Source: Rhodospirillum sp. (GTDB taxonomy: Bacteria > Pseudomonadota > Alphaproteobacteria > Dongiales > Dongiaceae). From it: a stretch of DNA of 64,000 nt. Positions 42,913 to 51,488 of the stretch are shown piece by piece. Made by a program: the position numbers and the translations under genes. The stretch is from the NCBI GenBank assembly GCA_013822765.1, contig PNKY01000003.1:62001-126000 (forward strand), in the 5' to 3' direction. How positions within the stretch are numbered: position 1 is the first letter of the stretch; each line of letters starts with the position of its first letter. Below the pieces are notes generated by a model. That model had not been told where the DNA came from, made no database searches, and was given only the letters and a program-made list of their open reading frames with translations.

Positions 42913-43555
42913 CGCGCGCTCCCCACTGTTTGCGAGTGTTGGCTGTTCTTGGCGCGATGGTTGCTGATGGCGGCTTACGGATCGCTTACGCCACGATTTC
43001 CGTCATCACCTGAAGCGATGGGAGGGAGTCGCACACGGATCGGCGCTCGATAGTGCTATTCTTTGCGCACGCTCGTGAGCCCGTTCGTCGCCACATCTCT
43101 CCACCAGCATTCGACATTCGCGTTGGGCGATCATCACCCGACGAATCGAATTTCACCCTTGGCGTGGCAGTGATGGGGGAGCGACGAGCAAAGGCGCCGA
43201 CCATTGGTTGGGGGCCTTTGGTGATGACACCGGCGTGCCCCGCCTTGGACACGCCGCCCCCTCACCATGAATTTGTTAACGGCGGACCATATCCTACCGG
43301 CCAGCCAGCGCCGATTTTCCGGCAGTTCTCTCGGTATCCACCCCGAACCCCGAAGTTGCTTTGACAGGCTGGACCAGAATTGGTTTAATTGGCTCTGAAA
43401 TGGCTCAGAAGCGGTCTAGTCCCTTCCTATACCGGTGGCCGTCTTGGTTCGCCCGGGGGGAATTGGCTAGGATGGTGCATTGGACCACCCGGCGGATCAG
43501 GGAGCGCGCCGGCAAACCAGTCGATGTCAACGCCTAAGCAAGGGAGAGCGCGGGA
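42913..43555. other. Long intergenic region between the lipoprotein operon and acyl-CoA dehydrogenase
   Basis: These 643 bases lie between divergent genes. The right part carries the acyl-CoA dehydrogenase promoter (43361-43389). The left part must hold the promoter of the minus-strand operon, but I found no convincing boxes. Short open frames on both strands (for example 42986-43252 minus and 43053-43364 plus) show no recognisable sequence or good ribosome site. The stretch could hold a small RNA, but I see no clear RNA structure. Confidence 0.5.
43361..43389 (+). promoter_or_regulatory. Promoter of the acyl-CoA dehydrogenase gene
   Basis: TTGACA (43361-43366), 17-base spacer, TTTAAT (43384-43389): a near-consensus housekeeping promoter. 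Two AATTGG repeats (43378-43383 and 43387-43392) straddle the -10 box and could be a regulator site. The expected start near 43396 leaves a leader of about 160 bases. Confidence 0.72.
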
Positions 43556-44962
43556 ATGACTGACGTCAAGATGTGGGGCAAGGACCCGTTCTGGGGTCTC
43601 GGCTACGAGTTCGATCCGCAGTGGCTGTTGACCGACGAGCAGAAGAAACTCCAAAAGACGCTCATCGACCTCTGCCAGACTTCGATGCGCGAAAATGCGG
43701 TCGAGAGCGACAAGAAGCTGCTCTATCCGCGCAAGAACTTCCAGTCCCTCGCCAAGGCGGGCTTCCTCGGCCTGATCGTGCCGAAGGAGCTGGGCGGCAT
43801 GGGCCAGAACCACGTGGCCGCGGCGATGGCGGTCGAGACCATTGCGCGCTACGGCTGCCCGTCGACCGCCATGTGCTACACCATGCACCTTGGCGCGGTC
43901 GCGGCGGCGCTGTTCCGCCACCACGACAATGCGGCGCTCAAGGACATCCTCAGCCGCATCGACAAGGATTGCCTGGTCGGCACGCTGTCCTACTCCGATC
44001 CGGAGACCGGCTCGCACTTCTGGTATCCGGTCTCCTCCAGCGCCAAGCGGGTCGACGGCGGCTGGCAGGTCACCAAGAAGGCGTCGTGGACCACCTCCGG
44101 CGGCTTCGCCGATTGGTATATCGTCCAGACCACGTCGCCGGATTTCGGCGGCAACTACGCCAACCTGTCGTGCTTCCTGATCATGGGCAACGAGGTGGAG
44201 GCCGATCCCGCCAACTGGGACGGCCTCGGCCTGCGCGGCAACCAATCCGGTCCGCTGGTGGTCAACAACCGGACCATTCCGGAGAATCGCCTGGTCGGCC
44301 CGGTCAATGACGGCGCCAATTCCAACGACGAGTGCGTCGATCCTTTCTTCCTTCTGTGCTCGTCGGCCTGCTGGAACGGCATCTCGCTGGCGATGATCGA
44401 CATCGCCAAGTCGCACACCACCAAGAAGAAGCACGTCGACGTCGGCCTGCGCGTCTGCGACTACCCGACCATCCAGGATTATGTGGGCGAGGCCATCATC
44501 GACACCAACGCCTGCCGCCTGATGGACTACTCGATGGCGCAGGCGATGGACGCGGTGACCAACGATTGCGACTGGTCGATCCACAAGGACCTGACCGCAT
44601 TGCCCCGCGCGCAGTACCTGTCGTGGATGTGGCAGGTGAAGTTCGCCGCGGCCAAGAACGTGGCGCACGTCACCGACAAGATGCTGCATGCCTGCGGCGG
44701 CACCGGCTACAAGCCCGGCCTCGGCATCGAACGCTACCTGCGCGACGGCAAGGCCGGCTGGGTCATGGGCCCGACCAACGAGGTGCTGCGGCAATTCGTC
44801 GGCAAGTTCGCCCTGCTCGGCATGGAATCGCTCGATTATTGGAACCAGGCGATCAACGAGCGCGCCATCCAGAACGAAGTGAAGAAGATGTCGCCCGAGC
44901 AGAAACGGGAGCTTGCCCGCAAGCTGGCCGCCGAAGCCGACGGCGCAAAGGCCGCCCAATAG
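43556..44962 (+). CDS. Acyl-CoA dehydrogenase family protein
   Basis: The 468-residue flavoprotein has the ACAD layout: helical N-domain, LAKAGFLGLIVPKELGGMG (about 66-84), the middle beta-domain with GTLSYSDPETGS and GLRGNQSGPLVVNN, then the C-terminal helices with ACGGTGYKPGLGIERYLRDGKAGWVMGPTNEV. The Glu in GPTNEV is at the usual catalytic-base position. Acyl-CoA dehydrogenases make the alpha-beta double bond with FAD. The chain is longer than typical members, and the acyl group is unknown. GGGAGA precedes the ATG. It forms a single unit with its own promoter and terminator. Confidence 0.9.
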   Translation: MTDVKMWGKDPFWGLGYEFDPQWLLTDEQKKLQKTLIDLCQTSMRENAVESDKKLLYPRKNFQSLAKAGFLGLIVPKELGGMGQNHVAAAMAVETIARYGCPSTAMCYTMHLGAVAAALFRHHDNAALKDILSRIDKDCLVGTLSYSDPETGSHFWYPVSSSAKRVDGGWQVTKKASWTTSGGFADWYIVQTTSPDFGGNYANLSCFLIMGNEVEADPANWDGLGLRGNQSGPLVVNNRTIPENRLVGPVNDGANSNDECVDPFFLLCSSACWNGISLAMIDIAKSHTTKKKHVDVGLRVCDYPTIQDYVGEAIIDTNACRLMDYSMAQAMDAVTNDCDWSIHKDLTALPRAQYLSWMWQVKFAAAKNVAHVTDKMLHACGGTGYKPGLGIERYLRDGKAGWVMGPTNEVLRQFVGKFALLGMESLDYWNQAINERAIQNEVKKMSPEQKRELARKLAAEADGAKAAQ

Positions 44963-44989
44963 ATAGTCTTCTTCCGACAGACGACGACA

Positions 44990-45019
44990 GAGGCCGGGCA
45001 ACGTCCCGGCCTCTTTGAT
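44990..45019 (+). terminator. Rho-independent terminator after acyl-CoA dehydrogenase
   Basis: GAGGCCGGG (44990-44998) pairs with CCCGGCCTC (45005-45013) over 9 bp around a 6-base loop, followed by TTTGATT. It begins 27 bases after the stop. Confidence 0.88.
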
Positions 45020-45115
45020 TCAAGGCGGCCCGCGCGGTAGCAGATTGCCAATCCCGGCGGGGTTGTGTTGTTCTACAATCGCCGATGGTGGCACGGGATC
45101 AGCAGGACGAGCGGG

Positions 45116-46072
45116 ATGAACGTATTTTGCCTGATTGCCGTCCGGAACGAAGAACGCTACCTGCCCGGCTTTCTCCATCACATGCGTCATGCCGTGGATG
45201 GCATCATCGCTCTGGATGACTGCTCGACCGATCGCACTCTTGAAATCCTCCGCAGCGAGCCCCGTGTCGTCTCCATCCTCGCCGAAGACCGAGCCGGACT
45301 GCCCCATGCGAACGAGACCAGCAACCGTCATCGCCTGCTGGTCGAAGCGGCCAGGCTGGGTGCACAGTGGGTCGTCTGCGCGGACGCCGACGAGCGGTTC
45401 GAAGCCCGCTTCCTGGATCGCCTGCACGCGGAAGCCGAGGAGGGCGAGCGGACAAGCAGGCTCATCCGATGCGTGCGCATCGTCAATCTCTGGAACTCGC
45501 CACAGCATTTCCGGGTCGACGGCCGCAATGGGCCGCGCTGGACGCCGCGCATGTTCAAGCTGCCAACCAAGCTTCCGCCGCGCCCTGCGGTCATGCACCG
45601 ACCCTGGTTTCCCGTCGAGCTGGACAACGCGCCCAAAGCCAATGCCAATGCCTACCTGTTCCATCTGAGCATGATGAACAAGGCCGACCGCCAGGCCCGC
45701 TTCGAGAAGTTCCGGTTGATCGACCCGCAAAATGTCCATCAGACCATCGGCTACCGGCATCTCATCGATGAAAACAATCTCACTTTGCGACCGGTCCCTC
45801 CTTGGCGCGCGTATGTCGACTTGGCGTCGTCCGATCTCCCGACCAATCGGCCCGCTGCCTCTCTTCCGGACCCTGCCGATTTCGACGAGATGTACTACGT
45901 GTGCCAGCACCCGGACGTTCAACGCGCCGTCGCGCAAGGCCACTTCGCCAGCGGCTGGGAGCATTTCACACGATATGGCCTGGGCGAGGGCCGCCTGTGG
46001 CGACCGCGCGCGCGGTTGTCTGGACTCGATTTTGATGCAATATTCCGGCAGCGTCGCATGGGCAGCCGCTAG
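45116..46072 (+). CDS. Glycosyltransferase family 2 protein
   Basis: The 318-residue protein opens with the GT2 pattern CLIAVRNEERYLPGFLHHM, DDCSTDRT and VVCADADERF (the D-x-D metal-binding site), and HANETSNRHRLL. The end holds a module seen in several surface glycosyltransferases, YYVCQHPDVQRAVAQGHFASGWEHFTRYGLGEGR-like. GT2 enzymes transfer nucleotide sugars in the cytoplasm. It is followed by the phosphotransferase and cytidylyltransferase genes on the same strand, suggesting surface polymer synthesis. The start at 45116 has AGGACGAG upstream. Confidence 0.85.
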   Translation: MNVFCLIAVRNEERYLPGFLHHMRHAVDGIIALDDCSTDRTLEILRSEPRVVSILAEDRAGLPHANETSNRHRLLVEAARLGAQWVVCADADERFEARFLDRLHAEAEEGERTSRLIRCVRIVNLWNSPQHFRVDGRNGPRWTPRMFKLPTKLPPRPAVMHRPWFPVELDNAPKANANAYLFHLSMMNKADRQARFEKFRLIDPQNVHQTIGYRHLIDENNLTLRPVPPWRAYVDLASSDLPTNRPAASLPDPADFDEMYYVCQHPDVQRAVAQGHFASGWEHFTRYGLGEGRLWRPRARLSGLDFDAIFRQRRMGSR

Positions 46073-46096
46073 AATCGCTGGCTCCGGGAGCAGTTC

Positions 46097-47491
46097 TTGC
46101 ATCACGGGCACAAGAATCTCCTGTTCATCCATCTTGAAAGCATCAGCTGGCAGACGCTGAACGCTTTTCCGGAGTCCTTTCCAAATCTGCTGCGAATCAT
46201 GCCGAGCACGCGGCGATTCCGGTCTTACTTCTCCTCGGCCACGTCGACACAGATGGTCATGACCAGCCTGCTGCATGGCAATAGCTTCGAGCTCGATGCC
46301 GCGCCGGGGCTTGCGCGGCCTGCAGCCAACAATCCGAGTCTGTTCTCCATCCTCGAGTCCAGGGGCTATCGGACCGAGTTCTTGTGCGTGAGCGCCTTTA
46401 GCATTGGCCCCATGATGCCGCTGCTTGCCAATTCGCTGCCTCCAGTCTGGACGACCAGTGATTTTGCGGAACTGCTGGCAAAGTTCGAGACAGCGATCGC
46501 ACAGGGGCCATTTGCCATCTATGTGTGGAATCTCGTCACCCACATCGGGCATGCGATCGCGCTGGAATCCTTCTCGGACAGCATCGACGATCTGGTCAGC
46601 GGCGCCTGCGCCGTCGCCGATCGGATCGTGGGCGCACTGTTCGACCTGCTCGAGCGCCATGGCGTGCTCGACGAAACCGTGGTGGTCTTGTTCGGCGATC
46701 ATGGCGACGACTTCTGGACGCACGGTTTCAAGCGCGGCGTGACGCACGGCGCGGAACCGTACTCTCATGTCACCCACGCCCCGCTGCTCATTCGCGATCC
46801 GGCGTTGCCGGCCATGGACGACTATCGCATGGCAAGCACGGTCGATCTCGCGCCAACCTGCCTTGATCTCGCGAAGGTCCCCGCAGCGCTCCCCTTCAGC
46901 GAATCCGGGACCAGTCTTGCCTTCGGCGGCGAGCATGCCGTCTGCTTTTCGCAGAACTTCACGGCCAACCAGCCCGACGCACCGGAGCGGGACGTGCGCA
47001 AGGCATTTTGCGTCTACGACAACGCGTATGCTCTGCTGGTCAGCACGCGCGGACTGGAGCTCTTCAATCACAAGCTCGACCCGACGAATCATTGCAACCT
47101 GCTTCATCTCTTCGAGCTCGTGGATGGCGAGCTGGCGCTCCGTGTTCCGGGCGAACGTGTCGGCATTCACCTCGCGACGCTCCTGGAATTCATGACGAAC
47201 GGGGAACGGGCGGTCACGCAGCGATTCAAGAAGCTCCAGTGCGAACTCAGGCAGCACATCTCGAAGAAAAACCGCTACGTCGCGGAGCACGCGCAACCGC
47301 CGTTCAAGGTGCTTGATCTGGCATCGCTGGATGCAATCAATCGCCACGGCCGAAGCGCATACTTCGGCGCGCTCGACGAGGCAGACGGGCCGAGCGCGCC
47401 CCAGGTCGCTGGCGCACCGCGCGAGACCCGAACCGCGCTGCGCAACATCACGGACGCATTGCTCGGTAGAAGCCGCAATGCCGGCCACTGA
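46097..47491 (+). CDS. Sulfatase/LtaS-like phosphotransferase (alkaline phosphatase superfamily)
   Basis: The 464-residue protein has the alkaline-phosphatase-superfamily metal sites: LLFIHLESISWQTL (8-21), a Ser/Thr-rich nucleophile segment SSATSTQMVMTSLLHG (about 46-61), and VVLFGDHGDDFWTHG, with a later HVTHAPLLI. There is no N-terminal membrane anchor, unlike LtaS and EptA, so it may act in the cytoplasm on soluble or membrane-bound substrates. The TTG start at 46097 has GGGAG upstream. Its end overlaps the next gene by 14 bases. Confidence 0.8.
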   Translation: MHHGHKNLLFIHLESISWQTLNAFPESFPNLLRIMPSTRRFRSYFSSATSTQMVMTSLLHGNSFELDAAPGLARPAANNPSLFSILESRGYRTEFLCVSAFSIGPMMPLLANSLPPVWTTSDFAELLAKFETAIAQGPFAIYVWNLVTHIGHAIALESFSDSIDDLVSGACAVADRIVGALFDLLERHGVLDETVVVLFGDHGDDFWTHGFKRGVTHGAEPYSHVTHAPLLIRDPALPAMDDYRMASTVDLAPTCLDLAKVPAALPFSESGTSLAFGGEHAVCFSQNFTANQPDAPERDVRKAFCVYDNAYALLVSTRGLELFNHKLDPTNHCNLLHLFELVDGELALRVPGERVGIHLATLLEFMTNGERAVTQRFKKLQCELRQHISKKNRYVAEHAQPPFKVLDLASLDAINRHGRSAYFGALDEADGPSAPQVAGAPRETRTALRNITDALLGRSRNAGH

Positions 47492-48149
47492 CGCCGATCC
47501 GGGGCGCGTGGTGCAGGCGCTCATCCAGGCCGCCGGCAGCGGCAGCCGCCTGGGACAAGGTCCAAAGGCGTTCGTCATTCTGGGTGGGCAAACTCTTCTG
47601 GAACGGTCGATCGCCCTCTTTCGCGGGATCGCCGACCATATCATCGTGGCGGTTCCGAGCGCGGACCTTGCCAGGGCGCAGGCGCTGGTCGCCGGCGACC
47701 GGGTCGCCGTGATCGCCGGTGGGGAAAGCCGGAGCCAGACGACGCGCAGGCTCGTTGAGCGGGCATCGGCTCCCTGGCTGCTGCTGCACGACGTCGTGCA
47801 CCCGTTCGCCTCGCCCGCGCTGGTCAGGCGCGTCCTGGACGCGGCCGTGATCCATGGAGCATCTGCTCCGGCCGTGTCAAACACCGAGTTCCTCTACGAC
47901 AAGTACGGCAGCCCCCTGCACCCGCCGGGCGCGATCCTGATCGGCCAAAAGCCGGTCGGGCTTTCGCGCGAAAAACTGCGGGCCGCCTATCTCGCCTGTC
48001 CCGCCCTGCCGGGCGATCCCAGCGTTCTCGAAGTCTTGGCGGCCGCCGGCACGCCGACCCGGTTCGTGCCCGGCGACCGGCGGAATATCAAGATCACGGA
48101 GCCGGACGACCTCGCGCTCGCACGTGCCCTGATCGAGACCGGCGCCTAG
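47478..48149 (+). CDS. IspD/TarI-like cytidylyltransferase
   Basis: The 223-residue protein has the nucleotidyltransferase start IQAAGSGSRLGQGPKAFV (16-33), where bacterial IspD has G-x-G-x-R and K. GGESRSQTTRRLV and LLLHDVVHPFASP match the IspD blocks R-x-x-S-V and H-D-x-x-R-P, and KITEPDDLALARAL is the usual ending. The H-D-x-x-H-P change and the neighbours (GT2, phosphotransferase) favour a TarI-like role making a CDP-polyol for a surface polymer over methylerythritol phosphate synthesis. The start overlaps the phosphotransferase end. Confidence 0.82.
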   Translation: MPATDADPGRVVQALIQAAGSGSRLGQGPKAFVILGGQTLLERSIALFRGIADHIIVAVPSADLARAQALVAGDRVAVIAGGESRSQTTRRLVERASAPWLLLHDVVHPFASPALVRRVLDAAVIHGASAPAVSNTEFLYDKYGSPLHPPGAILIGQKPVGLSREKLRAAYLACPALPGDPSVLEVLAAAGTPTRFVPGDRRNIKITEPDDLALARALIETGA

Positions 48150-48202
48150 CGCGCCTGCCATACCCCGCATCGTTAGCGAAATAGCAAGGCTCCGCTGCAA
48201 GA

Positions 48203-48841
48203 ATGCGACTGGCTTTGTTTTTCTTGGGAAATATCGTGCGTTCCTGGTGCATCGGCCTGGCAATGGCGGCCGGATTGGTCGGACCCGTCGTGGCCGATTC
48301 GGGCCTGTCGCCCGAGGAGCCCCGGCGCTGGGATCCCCCGGCGCAAGCGGTCACCGTGACCGACGATCCCGCCGCGCCGTATGTCGCCTACTTCACGCCG
48401 CCCTATCGTGCGGCGGGTTCCGACGATCTGGCCTGGTCGATGATGGCGACCCGCTGGCGCGAGACCGGCGACATCCGGCTTTCGATCGGCGTGCGCATGC
48501 TGCACGGCGGCCAAGCCTGGGGCATCACGGGCTGGCGCCTCGCGGACCCGCGCTTTCCGCCTCACCGCACAGCCGCTTCCTCGTCGCAGATCCAGGCCTC
48601 GATCGAGCCGCTGAAGCCGCTCGACACCTGCACTGATTCCGGTTGCCGGACCTATGAGGCGGCCTCGTTCGCGCTGCCGCCGGCCGCGCTCGATCAGGCC
48701 GCGCTCACCCCCGATGGCGCGCTCGAAATCAGCATCCTCACGCAGGCAGGCGAAACCCATTCCATCCGTTTTCCCGCCGGCATCCTGGCCGAGCTGAACC
48801 GGATGCTCGCCGCCCAGCGGACCAGCCTCATCACGCCTTGA
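48203..48841 (+). CDS. Exported hypothetical protein, 212 aa
   Basis: The protein has an N-terminal signal peptide (RLALFFLGNIVRSWCIGLAM, cleavage near VVADSG), then a beta-rich mature domain (APYVAYFTPPYRAAGSDD, GQAWGITGWRLADPRF) with a Cys pair (DTCTDSGCRTYE) that could form a disulfide. No family recognised. It follows the cytidylyltransferase gene by 53 bases and may belong to the surface polymer group, but nothing in the sequence ties it to that pathway. Confidence 0.65.
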   Translation: MRLALFFLGNIVRSWCIGLAMAAGLVGPVVADSGLSPEEPRRWDPPAQAVTVTDDPAAPYVAYFTPPYRAAGSDDLAWSMMATRWRETGDIRLSIGVRMLHGGQAWGITGWRLADPRFPPHRTAASSSQIQASIEPLKPLDTCTDSGCRTYEAASFALPPAALDQAALTPDGALEISILTQAGETHSIRFPAGILAELNRMLAAQRTSLITP

Positions 48842-49024
48842 AGCGCGCACCCCGCCGCTGATAGCATTGGCTCCTTACCGCGTGAACAACCGCGCAATAT
48901 GACGCGCGCAGTTCGTTTTCGCCTTCGGCATTCGACTCAGACTTTCGCATCGCGTGACGATTCCGGCTCCTCTGAGGGGCGGCTCCACGCGTCGATTTGG
49001 CGGCCATGTCTCTCCGGAGATCGC

Positions 49025-49583
49025 ATGACGCACCTGGAGCGATTGAGCGAGACGCGTCAAGAACAGCGGGCCGCGCCGCAACCGGCGCAGCTTGAGGTGG
49101 TCGGCGTGCTGCCGGTCGTGGCGGGCGACACCATTCCCCTGCCATTCGACCCGCAGGGCCTGCGCGCGCGCCTCGACAGCAATCGCAACCTTGCGATCCG
49201 GTCCGGCGCACGCACCTACATCCTTCAGAACTATGTCGCCGCGGACCTGCGCGAGGATGTCACGATCCTCGCCGACGATGGCAGCGAGGTCGACCTGCCG
49301 CTGGTGATCGCCGCAACCGGACCGGAGGTCGTGTTCCCAACCGCCGCCGGCTTCGGCGGAGCGCCCACCGGTCGATCCTCTGTTCGATTCGCTGGAAGCG
49401 ACTCTCGGCCCGCTCAGCGCACAGGTACGCACCGGCATGATCCAGGTCACGGTCGGCAGCGGCACGGCCCAGCTCTTCGTCGATGAGGACAACAATCCGG
49501 CGACCGGCCCTCTGTTGCTGGCGACCATCGCCACCACCGACCCGGATGCGGTCGGGAGATCTCTCATTGTCGACAGCTCGTAG
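49025..49583 (+). pseudogene. Hypothetical protein with a frameshift (adhesin N-terminus-like)
   Basis: From the ATG at 49025 (CGGAG upstream) the frame reads QLEVVGVLPVVAGDTIPLPF, NRNLAIRSGARTYILQNYV and VTILADDGSEVDLPLVIAATG. Near 49335-49365 this frame turns into Arg/His-rich shadow sequence, while another frame continues sensibly (PPVDPLFDSLEATLG, TVGSGTAQLFVDEDNNPATG) to a TAG at 49581-49583. The joined protein of about 185 residues resembles the N-terminal membrane-retention end of large RTX or cadherin-type adhesins. It may be a decayed remnant or contain a sequencing error in the GC-rich stretch. Confidence 0.5.
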
Positions 49584-49615
49584 GCTCCCAGCCGGCGACA
49601 TGCAGTGCAGAGGCA

Positions 49616-49638
49616 AGGGCCGGACGTGTTCCGGCCCT
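49616..49638 (+). terminator. Hairpin after the frameshifted gene
   Basis: GGGCCGGA (49617-49624) pairs perfectly with TCCGGCCC (49630-49637), with a flanking A-T pair and a 5-base loop. No T-run follows, so termination is only likely, not certain. Confidence 0.45.
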
Positions 49639-49759
49639 CCTGCCATCCGGTAAACCGGCCGCGGTGTGATCGCCGACACATGCCTTCCGGGTTGCGGCGG
49701 GCGCAGAAGGCCGCGACTATGGGCGCTTCCATCCGGGGGGCCCCGGTTCATAGGATAGG

Positions 49760-50605
49760 ATGGACAGTATGTCGCCGCTCGTTTCGCTGCTTGCCGAAGT
49801 GCCGCTGTTCCATCTGCTGGATGCCGACGAGCGCACCGCTCTGGCCCAGATGATGGAGCAGGCCAATTTTCCGGTCGGCTACCGGATCTTCCAGGAGGGC
49901 GAACCCGGCGACCGCATGTATGTGGTCTGCTCCGGCCAAGTGGAGCTGGCGACCACGGACAAGCTGGGCCAGAAGCTCGTGCTCACCACGGCCGCGCGCG
50001 GCGATCTGTTCGGCGAGCTGTCGCTGTTGGACAGCGGCGCCCGTACCGCCAATGCCACGGTGACCGAGGACGCCGAGCTGCTGGTTCTCGACCGCGCCAC
50101 GCTGGTCGACTTCATCCGCCGCCACCCGGAAGTCGCACTCGACATGATGGCGGTGATGGGCGGGCGCATGCGCACCACCACCAGCCGCCTGCGCCAGATG
50201 GCGACGCGCAATGCCAACGAGGAGACCGAAGCCAAGGTGACGGTGATGGAGCGCATCACCGACGTGATCGCCGACTTCAGCGGCAGCTTGCCGTTCCTCG
50301 GCCTGCACGTCGCGTGGTTCCTGATCTGGATCGGGATCAACACCATCCCGGGCCTGCCCGCGTTCGATCCGTTCCCGTTCGGCCTGCTTACCATGTGCGT
50401 GTCGCTGGAGGCGATCTTCCTGTCGGTGATCGTGCTGCTCAGCCAGAACCGCCAATCGGCCAAGGACCGCATCCGCGCCGACGTCGACTACGAGGTCAAT
50501 CTGAAGGCCGAGCTCGAGGTCTCGCACCTGCACGAGAAGGTCGATCACCTGCACTCCGTGCTGCTGAGCAAGCTGCACCAGATCGACGTAGCCACACGCC
50601 GCTGA
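49760..50605 (+). CDS. Cyclic-nucleotide-binding domain fused to DUF1003 membrane domain
   Basis: The 281-residue protein has an N-terminal Crp/PKA-type cNMP domain (about 10-135) with the phosphate-binding cassette GDLFGELSLLDSGARTANATV, where the usual Arg is present. A DUF1003 domain follows with two membrane helices (FLGLHVAWFLIWIGINTIP and FGLLTMCVSLEAIFLSVIVLLSQNR) and a C-terminal coiled coil with His-rich heptads (HLHEKVDHLHSVLL). It has no HTH, so it is not a transcription factor. It may be a ligand-gated membrane sensor or channel-like protein of unknown output. Confidence 0.85.
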   Translation: MDSMSPLVSLLAEVPLFHLLDADERTALAQMMEQANFPVGYRIFQEGEPGDRMYVVCSGQVELATTDKLGQKLVLTTAARGDLFGELSLLDSGARTANATVTEDAELLVLDRATLVDFIRRHPEVALDMMAVMGGRMRTTTSRLRQMATRNANEETEAKVTVMERITDVIADFSGSLPFLGLHVAWFLIWIGINTIPGLPAFDPFPFGLLTMCVSLEAIFLSVIVLLSQNRQSAKDRIRADVDYEVNLKAELEVSHLHEKVDHLHSVLLSKLHQIDVATRR

Positions 50606-50677
50606 AGGTGGCTTCCGGCACGTTCATTGCCTATGGACCGTGACCAACGGACGATTGGCGAAGCGCCGTCAACATGA

Positions 50678-51424
50678 CTACCTGTGGCACCCGGACTCAA
50701 AGGGGTCGACTTGCGCCAAGGTCCAATGCTCGCCGTCGCAGCGGTTGCATTGGGCCGACGAGCCCGCGCCGCCGGCTTCCTCGACGTGGCCGCATTTCCA
50801 GCACGCGTATGGCACGCCGGGCGCGCGCGCCGCGCCGGTCACGGCAAATTTCTGTGCGGGAGTCCACTCGTCGAACGGCGGGATGATCGGCAGACCAGGC
50901 TTGCACTCATCTTCTGTCGCCCGGAACGCGCTGATGGCGCCGGACGGCTCGAGGTAGGCCTGCCGCACCTGCCCCAGCTGGCTCACGTTCCGCTCGCGCA
51001 GCAGCATGAACAGTTCCTCGCGGGAGAACCGCTCGCCATCGATTGCCTTGAGGTTCAGCTCGCCGTCGGTGACGATGCTGCAGGGCTGTCCTTCGAGGAA
51101 ATCCTCCACCGCCTCCGAGCGGTTCGAGAGATAGGTGACGAAGCGCGTCATCGCCACCACCACGGTCACGACCGCGAGGCAATGCAGCAGCGGCACCTCC
51201 GGGTAGAACATCGGATCGCCGACCGCCGAGCCGAGCGCGATGATAATGGTGAATTCGAACGGCGAGAGCTGGCCCATGCCGCGCTTGCCCAGCAGGCGCA
51301 GCACCAGCAGAACATAGAGATACATGACCGCGGTGCGGAACAGGATCTCGATCAGGAAGCTCAGGGGCTGGTCCCCGATGAAAATCCGATAGAGATCAAA
51401 GCTGTGCGTGGTCGCGCTTTCCAT
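50678..51424 (-). CDS. DUF421 (YetF/YcaP-type) membrane protein with zinc ribbon
   Basis: The 248-residue protein has three membrane helices and the DUF421 signature GKRGMGQLSPFEFTIIIALGSAVGDPMFYPEVPL. The cytoplasmic YetF-like domain follows (EGQPCSIVTDGELNLKAIDGERFSREELFMLLRE, AYLEPSGAISAF). The C-terminus adds a rubredoxin-like zinc ribbon (CWKCGHVE...CNRCDGEHW) not present in short YetF proteins. Function is unknown; the family is tied to stress and spore responses in Bacillus. The start at 51424 follows AGGACC. Confidence 0.85.
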   Translation of the reverse strand: MESATTHSFDLYRIFIGDQPLSFLIEILFRTAVMYLYVLLVLRLLGKRGMGQLSPFEFTIIIALGSAVGDPMFYPEVPLLHCLAVVTVVVAMTRFVTYLSNRSEAVEDFLEGQPCSIVTDGELNLKAIDGERFSREELFMLLRERNVSQLGQVRQAYLEPSGAISAFRATEDECKPGLPIIPPFDEWTPAQKFAVTGAARAPGVPYACWKCGHVEEAGGAGSSAQCNRCDGEHWTLAQVDPFESGCHR

Positions 51425-51488
51425 GGTCCTGTCCGATCTTGTTGCCGTCCTCCAGACAAGCCGGTCGACCGAAAATTGTTCCGAACGG

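Noticed and set aside
42986..43364. Short frames on both strands in the intergenic region
   Set aside because: No ribosome site, no recognisable motif, no neighbour support.
45020..47884. 954-codon open frame on the minus strand
   Set aside because: It is antisense to the GT2, phosphotransferase and cytidylyltransferase genes, all of which have clear motifs. Long antisense frames are common in GC-rich coding DNA.
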